Positions 1-12,813 of a DNA stretch of 64,000 bases are shown here, in pieces. Both the position numbers and the translations under genes were made by a program. Source of the stretch: Escarpia spicata (Eukaryota > Annelida > Polychaeta > Sabellida > Siboglinidae); the NCBI GenBank assembly GCA_963995525.1, contig OZ023208.1, positions 21,568,850 through 21,632,849 on the forward strand. Direction: 5' to 3'. Within the stretch, counting starts at the first letter, position 1. Every line of letters begins with the position of its first letter. A model generated the notes under the pieces. The model was not told the origin of the DNA, ran no database searches, and saw only the letters and a program-made list of their open reading frames with translations.

Positions 1-479
1 GTCTGAAGAAAGAAAAAAAAACAAGTAGTAAGGATCTTTAACCAAAGGCGAATTTCATGAAACGTAAAGGTATTACTTTTCTTCCAAAACATCATAGAAT
101 AATTCGTAACAGTTTGGTAACCATGATGCAAACCATTTAAGAGAAAAACTGACATACCCTCCACACATACGCTAGCTCGATTATGGTTAGATAAACTAGC
201 AACAGACTGGGCACCCCTCGATCTCATTAACGCTTACATGTACTAACTTACAACCATAAACATAAAGCCACAGTTGCACCCCCTAAAGAGTGGCTCACCC
301 CTTGATTCGTCCACTGCTGGGTGAGTTGCATACATGTAATAAAACTAAATACAAGGTTATATGATATCTGAGTTTTTTTTAATACACTACACTGTTGCCT
401 TAAATTTGTTTTCAAAAGTAGTTTTCTCAATGTGTCCTCTTTTTCTCAATGTGTCCTCTTTTTACCACAAACAACGTAA

Positions 480-568
480 TATGCATGCAAACATGCACAC
501 ACACGCATGCACACATGCACGCATGCATGCACGCACACACACACACACACATGCACACGCAGACATAC
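480..568. repeat. CA/ATGCA microsatellite
   Basis: Runs of ACACAC interspersed with GCATGCA. Open frames on both strands here are artefacts of the repeat. Confidence 0.9.
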
Positions 569-663
569 CATAGAGAGATCTGAGAGCCCATTTTTCAGCC
601 TGTTCATTGGCTGCATTCTGTGACTGTCGCCTTCTAGATGTGGCTGGTGCTGACTTCACTTTC
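569..663 (-). CDS. Possible internal exon of a minus-strand gene
   Basis: Flanked on the minus strand by tgctttag and gtatgt. The open frame reads KVKSAPATSRRRQSQNAANE then QAEKWALRSLYG. This looks coding and is unrelated to the adjacent microsatellite or LINE. Product unknown. Confidence 0.3.
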
Positions 664-689
664 CTAAAGCATACAAATAATAATAACAA

Positions 690-842
690 TAACATTATTT
701 AAGGTAATGTCTTTTGTGCCTAAATTCTTAGAAACCAAGCTCAGAGGCACATACAAAAACGGGTTGGTCAATCTCAAAATCAATAACCCATACAAATGTT
801 GTCAACAGATGGATGGATACGCCCGGGAGATAAGCAAGATTA
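690..842 (-). mobile_element. LINE 3' fragment
   Basis: The reverse complement matches the 3' ends at 34085-34385 and 47265-47515, including CAACCCGTTTTTGTATGTGC, CTGAGCTTGGTTTC and a tail of TTATTATTA. Same CR1/L2-like family. Confidence 0.7.
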
Positions 843-900
843 TAAAGGTAAGTTTTTTAAATGACAGCACAATTGTGTAACATTTTAAACCGATCTGACA

Positions 901-1266
901 TTAAAGGGGCCCTGTATAGATTGCACTATTCCACGGCAGAAGTATTTTATCGGATTTCTATTTATAGAACAGTCTCGTGCAGGCGATATGTTTGCCGTTG
1001 TAAGTTCTCGGGAAAACAAGACAAGTGTGCGCTGAATCTAGTGATTGTATTGTTGATAAGGATTTATTTATGACATATACTGTTGCAAACTAACAACACT
1101 AAATAAATAAATTCTTATCAACAACACAATCACTATATGCACCACAGGCTTGTCTTGTGTTCTCGAGAACTAACGACGGCAAACATATCGCCTGCACCAG
1201 ACTGTTCTATAAATAGCCGCAGATGCCAAGCCGAGGAATAGTGCAATTTGTACAGAGCCCCTTTAA
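901..1266. mobile_element. TTAA-flanked foldback element (366 bp)
   Basis: Two arms of about 165 bp are imperfect inverted repeats around a short centre near 1080. The ends read TTAAAGGGGCCCTGTA and TACAGAGCCCCTTTAA, which fit the TTAAAGGRR terminus known for T2/Kolobok MITEs. Confidence 0.8.
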
Positions 1267-2424
1267 GAGTGAGCATATTCCGAAGAGTTAATACAGCAAC
1301 AGAGAAAGCCCTACTTCCAATGATAGTGTTGACTCTAGGAACAAAAAGTAATTCACAACTAGATGTTCAAAGCTGGATAGGCTTTCTTACAGGAGTAAGC
1401 AATCATTATAAATATGTTGACTGGTTACATTAAACTGCCTGGTTCAATTGTATGTTGGTAGTAAATATCCAGAAATAATTTCCACAAAAAACAAAGGCAA
1501 TTTACCATGTATAAATTGGTTTTACTCGTTAGACACAGATAAAGGACAAAGAAAACATAGCTGTAAGCAATTTATCAAACAATAAAAGAATTCATGATTT
1601 CATCACAATTACCACGCCATGTATAATGCTGATGGAGACGGGCTTAAACCAATTCTAACTTTATACATAACTTTTCTGGACTTCGTGAATTTATGAGACC
1701 AGCCCTAACTATCAGTGGAGTTCTAGTTTGCTGTTAGTTTATTCATAAAAAAATGCATTCCTGCACACTGGCAGAAAAACAGAGAGAGCAAATTCCTGAA
1801 ATGATTACCCCTTTAGATTCTATAAATTGATTCTCACAAGATATGCTTGAAATCGATATTGAGTACACGGCCCCCTTTGAGTTGATGTCAATACTGCTAT
1901 GAATAGCATTACCGTTACGAAGTAGGCACAGTTACAAACACGTACTCACTAACAACTGCTAAAACCATCCCCCAAACAAATGATATTGCCACGTAGCATA
2001 CAAATTGACGATTTGTGTTGTGAATCAAAAACAGATGATAAATCTAAAAAAGTGTACACTGTTTTTATTTATTCATAATAGCTTATATTTACAAGTATCA
2101 TAAATTTTAAATAAACATAAATTGCATAATGTCAATATTTCCTAAATGAAGAATATGTAAACACAAGACGTTTCAATATACTGTGTTAATTTATAGTCAG
2201 TTTCTTTACATTTTGTTTGTTTATATTTATTTTGTGTATATTTTATCAGTTTATATTATGTTTAAATGTTGTCTTTACAATTTAAGTTGTTTCTTTACGG
2301 TTTGTTTGTTTATTTTGTGTTTTGTTATTTGTATTCATATACAAGCAGTATGTAAATAAACCTCCATTGATTTAGGTCAATTTATTAGTTACATCACACA
2401 TCATTGTCATCATTAACCTGATTA
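1267..2424. other. AT-rich non-coding
   Basis: No supported gene or element; 2150-2350 is unusually T-rich with TTTGTTTGTTTAT motifs. Confidence 0.6.
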
Positions 2425-3375
2425 ATGTCACATCCCCCGTTGATATTCCCAATTAATCTACATCGTATCCCCTGCTGACATCACATTCCCACTGACATCA
2501 CATTCCCCGCTAACATCACATTCCCCGCTGACATCACATTCCCACTGACATCACATTCCCGGCTGACATCACATTCCCCGCTGACATCACATTCCCACTG
2601 ACATCACATTTCCCGCTGACATCACATTCCCACTGACATCACATTCCCCGCTGACATCACATTCCCCGCTGACATCACATTCCCACTGAGATCACATTCC
2701 CACTGACATCACATTCCCCGCTGACATCACATTCCCAATGACATCACATCCCCCACTGACATCACATTCCCCGCTAACATCACATTCCCACTGACATCAC
2801 ATTCCCACTGACATCACATCCCCCACTGACATCACATTCCCACTGACATCACATTCCTCGCTGACATCACATTCCCCGCTGACATCACATTCCCCGCTGA
2901 CATCACATTCCCAATGACATCACATCCCCCACTGACATCACATTCCCAATGACATCACACCCCTGTTGGCATCACATTTAACATCACATCCCCCATTTAC
3001 ATCACATTCTACAATAACATCACATCCCCCATTTACATCACATCCCCACTTGACATCACATTCCCAAATAACATCACATCCCCCATTGACATCACATCCC
3101 CGACTGACATAACATCCTCCATTGATATCACATCCCCCATTGACATCACATCCCCGACTGACATAACATCCTCCATTGATATCACATCCCCCATTGACAT
3201 CACATCCCTGACTGACATAACATCCTCCTTTGATATCACATCCCACATTGACATCACATCCCCGACTGACATAACATCCTCCATTGATATCACATCCCAC
3301 ATTGACACCAATGACATCCCATATATCATCCAATGATATCACATCCCCATTTAGATGACATGACCCATTTACATT
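2425..3375. repeat. 18-bp satellite array with 54-bp higher-order section
   Basis: Unit CATTCCCCGCTGACATCA and variants, about 45-50 units by length. From about 3069 to 3310 units alternate in threes (CCCATTGACATCACATCC, CCGACTGACATAACATCC, TCCATTGATATCACATCC), a 54-bp higher-order repeat. Each unit carries TGACATCA, one base from a CRE site. Confidence 0.95.
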
Positions 3376-5100
3376 ACACCCCAAAAAGCTGCAAAATGTA
3401 TTTTGTGAACTATTCTCTATAAATGGTTTTATTTCCAATACGTGTATCAGTTAACGTATGAGGGTAATAGAGTATGTAAACGCTATTTACTACTTGCTGA
3501 GAAATTAAATAGATTCATAATTCATATCGTCCAAGTGACATACAATGTTTACACGGCTCCAGGTTTAAATTATTTAGTGAACATTTACTATTCATCATGT
3601 CACAGGTACAACCAATACTACACACACATACACAGTATATGTTGCGAGAACACCAACCAAATATGACTAAAATTAACTCCTCAGATATATTTTGGATATC
3701 TTCTTCCACTGAGAAAACAGAAACAACAAAACTCAGAGCATGCTTACTTCACTGTTCGTTCCGGTCCTCAACATGTAGCTCTGTGACTACCGTATAACTA
3801 CAATGACGCTACCAGTATATTGCCTATATCAATTGACTAATCCCAGCTGTTATTGAATCCACAGACTTGTCAGTCATCCACAGAATAACAATCGCACGAT
3901 TCTTATTATCACTTAATAACTTCCAAATGCACGGCGCCACAAAAGACAACCATGCAAAACTTTGGAGATATCAGCACAGCGATCTGCTCCGGCCGATTAT
4001 AAGCCTATGGTGCATTAGCAGATACAAACCATAGGAGTTCCAATGAATGGACACAGTCCAGTCGATTAGAATAACACAGCTGATCCTGATTCTACAGCGG
4101 TGTTTGTTATGTAGAATTCTCCTTTCATGATTTGTACCAAGGCGTTGTAATCCAGTAATGTGTGAGAGCGGTATCGTAAACAAACTGCACACCTAAGTTG
4201 CACTGATTACTGATATATGCAACAATTAACATTGATTTACGCCAGATTCCTATGCATAATTCTGCAATAAATGGCTGGCGGTGTGTGGATATAAATGGGT
4301 GTGTGCAGGTGGGTTACATGTACGAGAATTTGTACTTATTGCAGGGGCACACATCCCTACCCACAAACCATTTAAAGTTCCTAGTTCCCAAGGTAAGCAG
4401 AAAGCAAGTGCGGGAAAAAATAACAGATAAAAAATAAAAAGGTTTTGCTAGGAAAACAATAAGAGGAAAGAAAGCAACAGAAACAAAGTAACACATTTTG
4501 TCAAGAAATAAATTAACAAATATAAAATAACACTAGGATTATAAGACATTTTAATACATTGACTGAATTTCAACATAATAAAATTTTCATTTTGTCCTCA
4601 GCACTTGCCTACTTTTATCAGGATTCACATCTTACAAAACTCCTTTCTCAATTCTCAGCAATTTTCTAGATATATATTGTTGAACACTTCTACAGTAAAC
4701 TAAACATTTACATACAAATTGTGTCTGTAATAACCTATAACATGAACACCCAAAACTGCACTTGTCCATTAGTTTGACCAGTTTTCAAGTGTCTACAGCT
4801 ATAATTAGAAATTTACAAGTTATATATCTGAAACATTTTGTTAATTCAAAAAGTTATTTCTGCAGGACTCCTGTATTTCGTTGTTATATTACAATACAAT
4901 GTCCTAATTGCTGCTATGTTTGTCAGGAATACTAGCAATAAACTTTAGTTTTTCATAGGTGTATACTTTTATTCTACTACACTTTCAGAACAATTCAACC
5001 TTAAAGTTTAACTTTTTACACATTTTACAAATATCAACCTACAAAATTAGAATCGGTGACATGCACAGTGTGTAAGTAGAGATTCAAAGGGACAGGGGGA
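3376..5100. other. Non-coding
   Basis: No supported gene. A minus-strand acceptor-like tgtttctgttttctcag ends at 3709 before a short open stretch, too weak to call an exon. Confidence 0.55.
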
Positions 5101-5575
5101 GGAGTGGAAAAATGTAAAAGATGGATGGGAGAGGAAACAGGTGGTGGAGACAGCTGTGCAAGAACAGTGATGGGAAAAGGTAAAAGATGGAGGGGAGAGG
5201 AATCAGATGGTAGAGACAGCTGTGCAAGAACAGTGATGGGAAAAGGTAAAAGATGGAGGGGAGAGGAAACAGGTGGTGGAGACAGCTGTGCAAGAACAGT
5301 GATGGGAAAAGGTAAAAGATGGAGGGGAGAGGAATCAGATGGTGGAGACAGCTGTGCAAGAACAGTGATGGAAAAATGTAAAAGATGGAGGGGAGAGGAA
5401 ACAGGTGGTGGAGACAGCTGTGCAAGAACAGTGATGGGAAAAGGTAAAAGATGGAGGGGAGAGGAATCAGATGGTAGAGACAGCTGTGCAAGAACAGTGA
5501 TGGAAAAAGGTAAAAGATGGAGGGGAGAGGAATCAGATGGTGGAGACAGCTGTGCAAGAACAGTGATGGGAAAAA
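5101..5575. repeat. 66-bp minisatellite, two alternating types
   Basis: Seven to eight units built on GGGAAAAGGTAAAAGATGGA and GACAGCTGTGCAAGAACAGT. Units differ at GAAACAGGTGG versus GAATCAGATGG and partly alternate. Because 66 is divisible by three, both strands show long open frames with 22-residue repeats. Confidence 0.93.
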
Positions 5576-5609
5576 AGAAAATGAAGACCAGTATCGAGGC
5601 CAAACTCAC

Positions 5610-5771
5610 CCTGGACTTTCTGGGGAAAAGAGGAGAACAAGAATATCTGCGAGTTGACGCACCTGTTATTGGCGCAGTAGTTGATGTGTATTTGCCGCTG
5701 TTGCTCTGCAATGATGTCACTGGCCGTCTTGGTGCGACAGTTGCGACTACTGACACACACGTCAACGCCAT
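5610..5771 (-). CDS. Possible first coding exon of a minus-strand gene
   Basis: ATG at 5771 in the context CACAAGATGGCG (a YY1-like start). 54 codons rich in Ser, Thr and Arg and without acidic residues (MALTCVSVVATVAPRRPVTS, ending PRKSR), then a strong donor CCAGG/gtgagt. The composition would suit a mitochondrial presequence. A second donor gtgcgt ends the exon at 5663. No downstream exon could be joined convincingly, so it may be non-coding. Confidence 0.25.
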
Positions 5772-5909
5772 CTTGTGCCGTGTAGGGGACGAGTCGTCTA
5801 CTCTTGGGAAGTCGTTGTTGTGGCGGAACGGCCCCTAGAGGGCGATGCTGTAGGGTCAAATGATGAAAATGCGAAACAAAAATGCTACTACTGTATGAAG
5901 TTATCTCCC

Positions 5910-6052
5910 AAGAAACTTGTTTTTTGGTGATCTATATATTTTGGCCACTTCACGTGCCTTTTCAGCAGACTGAAGTTGTCACATGACCTAAATCACAACT
6001 GTAACTGCTGTAGCGTGGCCGAAATATACAGATCACCAAAAACATGTTTCTT
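5910..6052. repeat. Foldback repeat, 38-bp arms
   Basis: Arms 5910-5948 and 6015-6052 are inverted copies of AAGAAACTTGTTTTTTGG through GGCCAC with a few mismatches, separated by 66 bp. It could be a small MITE or a structured RNA; no target duplication is evident. Confidence 0.75.
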
Positions 6053-8006
6053 GAGTGGTAACCATGTATAGTGTCAACAACCGAGAAACCGGATCTTCTA
6101 TCCATTCAAGGATAACTGCTATTGTTGAACAATAAATGGGACAGACTACAACGATTTGGACCATAAGGTACATTTAAAAAAACTGAGATGAAAAAACATA
6201 CACTTGGAAGGATTGGAAGTGTCGATATTTGCCTTTTGCATTTATAGATACAATGAGCAATTTTATACCTGTTTGAATAATGCAATTGGAAATTATAAAT
6301 TTATTATTATTTCCTTGAAAAGTGTCTTTGGTGCATGTTTTGGATTGAATGTTATAAATGTGATTTGATGTTTAAATACCAAACTTTAATGGTGTCTGTC
6401 TCAAAACTTTAATTCTTCGAGGGGGTCAGTTCAACGACCCATAACTTTACAACACACTGACTCTGGTATCTTTGTAGAACTGAAATGTTGCCCTATACCA
6501 TGATGCTCATAACTCCACATACCACCAAAATGTGCCTTAAAGTCTGAACCATCATGACCGATTACCAAAAGTCATCAATTATTATTGGAAATACAATAAT
6601 TCAGCACAATAACCCCCGTCTGTGGTGTCTATAACCATACATGTGCTGATGGAGAAATTCCTACTCCCAAATTTGATATTTGTAAATTACTCTGGCGAGA
6701 TATTTATTTTGTAAATTTAGGTAAGTTATTGCACAAATCATAATGTTATGATTATAATAATAAGGTCAGATACTTATTTTGCAAATTTAGATCAGTTGTT
6801 GTAAAAAATCGTAATACATTATGATTACGAGATAAGATCTTGAGTATATCACAAATATGATTCCAAATTGATATCACTGTGTTGCATGTAATTATAGACT
6901 TCATTCAACCATTCGCAGATTTACTATTAAAATGGTATATATCAAAGCCAAAGTTGTGACATGTCAGATTCCAATATTGTTGCTACCTTTGTGTGCCTGC
7001 TGTACACAGGCTGTGGCAAGATCTCCAGACAAACCTCTGCCGCCATCGTGTGGATTGTATCAGAACTAAATGTGGTTAGCAATGTCAATTGTATTCCCTA
7101 GATGTCGCCACATGTTCAAACTTTCACAGCTGCACAGGCTGGCGGCTGAAACAGAAAAAACACTAAAATAAAAGATATGCTATTCTACAGATAACTTACC
7201 ATATTCCTAGTGGGACTTACTTGTTACTTTCATTTTAAACTGGCAAATCATAATTACAAGATTTGTTTTATTTTATTAATTTAACTATTGAAATTTTGTT
7301 TTATAATTTACTCATTCTAAGCACAACTTTTATATATTAATGTAATTCTGTGAAAACTGCAACTTGTATTATTTATTTTATTGCACAGACATGTTCATGT
7401 GCTTCATAAATGTTGCTGATTACATGAATGTAAATGTTTTAAAGGGACACAGTCTGTTTGTCTACCCAGAATTAACGGGCATAGTAATTTCTAACTGGAA
7501 GTCTGATGTGTTGATCGAGAGAAAGTGAACAATGTTGAACATCAAAGGGCATTGCAGTTAACTCAGCCCGCTTCGGGCGTATTGCCAATAAAGTGTGTAT
7601 TGAAACAAGATGTTTGGTTTACTATTTGAAAATGCACCCGTGGTCGTGCCTTCAAATTGCGACTGTTGTTACAGGCTTACTGAACACAAGTTGGTGGGCA
7701 GTCTACCTTCAACAAAGTTAGTATAGTCTTAAGGACATTTTATTGATTAATACATGAAAAACTAGGAACAGACTACGTCCTTTTAATTAACTTTGATAAA
7801 AATCAAGATCACATATTCTGGTCTATAATCAATTACGAATACATTCAGTAGAAACATAAAATATACATTAATGTCAAAGAGAGTAATCTATCATAATAAC
7901 AGCTTTAAATACACATTACATGCAACTTAACAGCTGGCCTTCATCAGTGTATGGCCGCCGATTCACATATTTCTTTATCACTCACAACATATTATTATAT
8001 ATGCAA
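6053..8006. other. Non-coding
   Basis: AT-rich. TTAAAGGGACACAG at 7439 resembles a T2-type element end but no partner end was found. A GCCCGCTTCGGGC hairpin lies near 7568. Confidence 0.55.
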
Positions 8007-8090
8007 TAGTAGCCAGTATACATACAATAAGTAGTAGCCAATATACATACAATAAATAGTAGCCAATATACATACAATAAATAGTGCAGT
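8007..8090. repeat. 27-bp tandem repeat, three copies
   Basis: AGTAGCCAATATACATACAA followed by TAAAT, three units. Confidence 0.85.
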
Positions 8091-8505
8091 ATAGGAAATG
8101 CAATTCTGACAGTGCCTTGATTATGTCCGGCATGTAAACAAATCATACATAAACATGTGCAGACATCACGTTAATTGTTAGTTGTGATGTTTTATTGTTT
8201 TGTGACAAATTTCATTGTGTGCTAACTGGTGTAATAAATTCACACCAGTAGCTTTACAAATTCACAATAAAGACGTAACATATCAATCATGTTTTTTTAG
8301 TAATACAACATGTACTGTTGTCTCACTTCAATACACAGCTATTCTTTCACTTTAACAATTTGTTTAACTTGTCTTCATTTATACACTGTGCACATGACAA
8401 GATGTAGCCCAATTGATGTTAAATTATTTAAACTAATTCTAGTCTGCATGGATGAAATCTGAAGGGATACAGAACAAATATTCTAAACACACCACCAAGT
8501 ATACC

Positions 8506-8615
8506 CCTGGGACATCCCATCCAGGACCTTCCAAAAACAAACGATCTAGACTGGAAATAAAGTTTTGCAGAAAACAGGTGCCAAAGAGTCAGCTCTAACC
8601 AGATGAGGAAATTAG
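8506..8615. repeat. Dispersed repeat pair, copy 1
   Basis: TGGGACATCCCATCCAGGAC through GATGCCAAAGAGTCAGC-like sequence; matched by 9263-9385 about 750 bp away in the same orientation. Confidence 0.7.
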
Positions 8616-9262
8616 CAATTATCGTATTGTCACCATCCCTGCACAACATCAACAGATGTTAAATCAAAGCAAGGTAAATCTGATCTTTAGACAGGTGGGA
8701 AGATTTCCACTTCCTCCACAGACTCTGGGTAAACCACATCCTGTTTATACCCCACACACTCAATCACTGTTCTACTCTCAAGGGCTTATCAAGGACAAGG
8801 TTTACTCAAGTGATTATACTCCATGAGGACTAATGCAGCGGCTGCTGTTAGCTTTTTCAATGGTGTTGTGTAGAATCATTTTAAAAACCACAGCATGGAT
8901 ATGGAAACAGGAGATATATTGATTTCTTGTATAGAGGTGATAAGACTTTTTGCCAGAGTGCAATGTTTTTCCTCCACGAAAATTAGAGCAATCAAGAAAT
9001 TAAAGAGCACTAATAGTGCAGTATGTGATCTATTGCACAAACTTAATTTTATATATTCCTCCGATGTATAGATTTATTGTGATGATTTTCAATTGGAGCA
9101 TAAAATTGGGCATTTAATCAACTTGAAACAGCTTTAAAGTATCCAGTGCATGGATGCAGAAATTCATAACTTATTATAATTGTATCACTTTGGGTTTCAC
9201 CTGAGTTTGATTTGTTTACAGAAGGCTCTTAAACTGAATATTTGTAATTAATATGCATAACC

Positions 9263-9385
9263 ACGGGATGTCCCATCAAGGACAATACAAAACATCCAGG
9301 GCAAAAAACAAATGGTCTAGCTCCAGAAATTTCACAGAAACAGATGCCAAAGAGTCAGCCCTAACCACACCAGGAAACATTAAGT
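9263..9385. repeat. Dispersed repeat pair, copy 2
   Basis: GGGATGTCCCATCAAGGACA and GCCAAAGAGTCAGCCCTAAC match copy 1 at 8506-8615 with scattered differences. Confidence 0.7.
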
Positions 9386-9584
9386 TGAAATGGAACAACT
9401 CTTTGAAATGGCAAACCTAATTAATCCCCAAATATAGTTCACCAATAAAGGTTGAACATCTTGACAATAATTATGATAATAGTCATTACAATATTAATTA
9501 AATACAGTGTGCCTAGCTTCTAGTAAATTTATATGGCTAGGCCATGCATCTTGAAATCTACTTAACTGAATGGTAAGTTCTAAT

Positions 9585-9870
9585 AAAAACTGTTTAATTA
9601 TAATACACACTGACTGATTTCTTATTTCTTTACTTTAACAACTCAGGTTCAGAAAAATTTCGATGAACGAAACAGACACATTTTTTTATAATAAAGCTGT
9701 TTAATGATAATATACAGTGATTAATTTCTTTTTTACAATATCAGTTCATGAAAAAAATTGTTAACAAAAATATTATTATAGTAAAGCTGTTTAATTATAA
9801 TCCACAGTGTCATATTTCTTTATTTTGACAACTCCAGTTCCGAAACATTTTAATCAACAGAACAGACAGA
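9585..9870. repeat. Diverged tandem repeat, about 90-110 bp
   Basis: GCTGTTTAATTATAAT...ACAGTG...TTTCTTTATTTTGACAAC recurs three times with indels. Confidence 0.6.
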
Positions 9871-11442
9871 TTTTATTCATTTCTGGACACACATATGGGA
9901 GTGACTCATACAAACCCATAGCCCTGGGTGGGTGGCCTGTTCCCCTGTTGTACAAGGTGCAGCTGTCTACACTGCCTCCCCATGCCTTATCACCTTAGAT
10001 GGGGGTAAAAAAGTGATAACTGGCAACAGCTGTCTAACACCCCCACATAGAGCAGGGTGATAAATATACTTGCACCCACTGTGTCTAGTAGCCTGGATTC
10101 TATGGTCCCATAATGAGGGGGGAAGTGAGTGGCATTAGCTCAAGGGTCCTACTGATAAGGTATAGGCTCCCAGTCTCCCAGAGGGTTTAATCATTCTTGA
10201 GGGCCCACTCCTGTTTGGTTGGTTCTTGCAAGTTGTTTTAATTGAGGCTTCAAAACTGAAGTTCACTTAGATTTTTGCGTTTTTTGTGTGTTTATTGTAG
10301 GCATATTGTGTATATAATTGGCACTACAGGGTATATGATTTTTATTTTAATATTATTCTTGTTTAATATTAATATTTAGAATATCAGTTATACAAATTTG
10401 CGTTTTAATTGCTTAAATTGATAAACATGTTATGTGTATGTATGTGTATGTATGTGTATGTATGTGCATGCATGCATGCTTGTGTAAGAACATGTTTGTG
10501 TATGTGTGTATGTGTGTGTGCATGCGTGCGTGCGTGCGGTGTGTGCATGCATGAATGCATTCGTGTGTGCATGCGTGCGTATGTGTGCATGAGTGTACAA
10601 TAAGGTACATGCCCATCAACTTAATTCTTTCACTTCTAAACATTAACAGTCAAATGTCATTTCTGGCCTTCACGCAATAAAAAACAATAATTGGTGTAAT
10701 TTTATAAGACATAATTACAAGTATGCATTTCCTGTTATTTAATTGTTGTGTTGTTTTTCAAGATTTGTTTTTAGAGTGATAGAGAGAAAACACTGCATGC
10801 TTGTATTTAACAGCAAGAAAACTAACTGCACTTTGGGTGGGTACTAAGTTTCTCCATAAAAAATACAGGACATACATTGTTTTGTGATAATTACTAAGAT
10901 GAATGGCTGGAGTTTAACAAGCAGGTTCCACTGATTGTGTTTTGTTGTGAAACAAATTTCCAAATACACCCAACAACATGAAGCAATTAGAAAAAAAATG
11001 GGCCAATTAAGTGGCCCTGAAGTCCTTTGGACTAATACGTCTATATGTGACCCCTGACCAAATGAGTGATAAGTCAGAAAAATTGTAACATTGTTTTCTT
11101 ACATTCTTGTAAAGGTTGAGTAGGGTGCTTTACACTGTTTCAAAAATTATGACTGCTACAAAAATTGGGTAAAAAAGGGAAAATGAAGAAAACGGCTGTT
11201 GAAGTTTTACATTATATATGCAAATGGACTGCATGGAAATATTACATGCACAACATTCAAATGTGGCACACAGTGTGTATGTTATGTTGCAATGATACAC
11301 TGGAAGTACAAATGTGCTGCTACAAAAATGTATCAAGTTATGCTAGATTATGTGTAAAACTAAGAGGACAGATTATTTGAGAGCAAAAGGTAGACTCACT
11401 GTTTGACACAGTTTAAAACCTACAGGCAACTGTCCAGTTTAA
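9871..11442. other. Non-coding apart from the TG microsatellite
   Basis: Nothing recognisable except the microsatellite at 10421-10605. Confidence 0.55.
10421..10605. repeat. TG/TATG/TGCG microsatellite
   Basis: GTATGTATGTGTATG and GCGTGCGTGCG runs. Confidence 0.92.
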
Positions 11443-11521
11443 CAGGAGTCTATCAAACAATAGCAGGCACTACCACATGAAATGTCTATGAAAAATTAGA
11501 GAAAAAGTTACTGAACAGTTT
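11443..11521. repeat. Dispersed repeat fragment
   Basis: CACTACCACATGAAATGTCT and AGAGAAAAAGTTACTGAACA match the longer copy at 12290-12775. Confidence 0.7.
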
Positions 11522-12289
11522 AAAAAAACAGCCCCACAGAACTAATTATAGTTATTGTTAAGATGTTTAACCTAGTTCTATTATCTGACATTGTGCCAAC
11601 AGATTTGTGTATTGGGACCATTAAGCCTATATAATTATTATATAAACATAGCAGCAGACACTGGGACAGTGTGACTGCTGCTTGGCTAAATGGATGCAAT
11701 GGTGCTTTGAAGTTAGTTCTTCTGCCAACTATCCTTTTCACACAAGCCTATAGGTTTACTAGCTGCCAGCACACTGCTGAGGCTAAACTACCATGCAGGT
11801 GTGAAAAACGTGCTGATGTATTTGAACTTGACCCACTAATTAACTGTCCACCAAGCAGTAGCAGAACAGTTTATAATAATAATAATCCACAAGTTAAGTG
11901 GCAGTGATCTTCCTTTTATCATTCATGTGATGTTTATTGTGAGCAGGGCGGACAAATGGTTATCATGTGTAGACAGGTACAGAAAGAAACTGATGTTTTC
12001 TATAAAAAGAACACGTCTGCCTATCAATGGCATGTATTTCCTATTGTTGCCATTTCTCCACATGTGGCAGATGTTTTGGGAAGGGGTATAGTGTTCTGTT
12101 TCTGGTACAGCAGTGTGTTGACCCAAGCCTCTGCCAGTGACCAGTTACAGATTAGTCACACTTTCACCAGCCAGCCACAGTGAGGTGTGACATATGTTGT
12201 GGGAAAAGGGATTAGTTGAAGAAAATGACTGGAAGCCTGCTAGATCTGCTGCTACAGTAGACCATTTAGTTAGCAAATTTAGCATTTTA
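11522..12289. other. Non-coding, unrecognised
   Basis: Overlapping short open frames (11671-11907, 11956-12183) without any family signature. Confidence 0.5.
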
Positions 12290-12775
12290 GGGGACCTTTG
12301 GAGCCCTTAGAATGATTCAATCAAATACAGATTGTTTGTGTACAGTGGCACTACCACATGAAATGTCTATGCAAAATTAGAGAAAAAGTTACTGAACAGT
12401 TTTTGAAAAAATAGGCAAAATGTTACATTTTTATCAGTTTTGGGGTCCTTGGAGGCCCTAGGGAGCCTTTAGAATGATTCAATCAAATACAGATTTCTCG
12501 TGCATAGTGGCAGTGCCCTAAGATATGTATATGCAAAATTTGAGAAAAAGTTGTTCAACGGTTTCTGAGATACGGCAGCTAACGGCGGACATCGGACGCA
12601 GAGTGATGGCAATAGAATATTTTTTACATATTTATTTCTTAGTTAGCATTTTTTTAAATGTAAATTACTGTTATATACGTGTGCATGTATGTAAAGTGCC
12701 CAAGGGCAATTTTTATTGATTGGGCGCTATATAAGTACTTTTATTTATTTATTTATAGTCCCTTGGACCTTCGGC
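12290..12775. repeat. Dispersed repeat with two internal copies
   Basis: TTAGAATGATTCAATCAAAT followed by ACAGATT and later ATGTCTATGCAAAATTAGAG occur twice about 180 bp apart. The right end contains GGGCGCTATATAAGTACTTT and CCTTGGACCTTCGGCC. Other copies: 11443-11521, and inverted at 56848-57060 and 58590-58800. Confidence 0.75.
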
Positions 12776-12813
12776 CAAAGGACTAAAAACCTGAATATAC
12801 TCAAATATCGCAT

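Noticed and set aside
2938..3438. 166-codon and 98-codon minus-strand open frames
   Set aside because: Produced by the 18-bp satellite, whose period is divisible by three; no start context or splice support.
5034..5838. Long open frames on both strands with 22-residue repeats
   Set aside because: The repeated part is the 66-bp minisatellite; open on both strands, so not evidence of coding.
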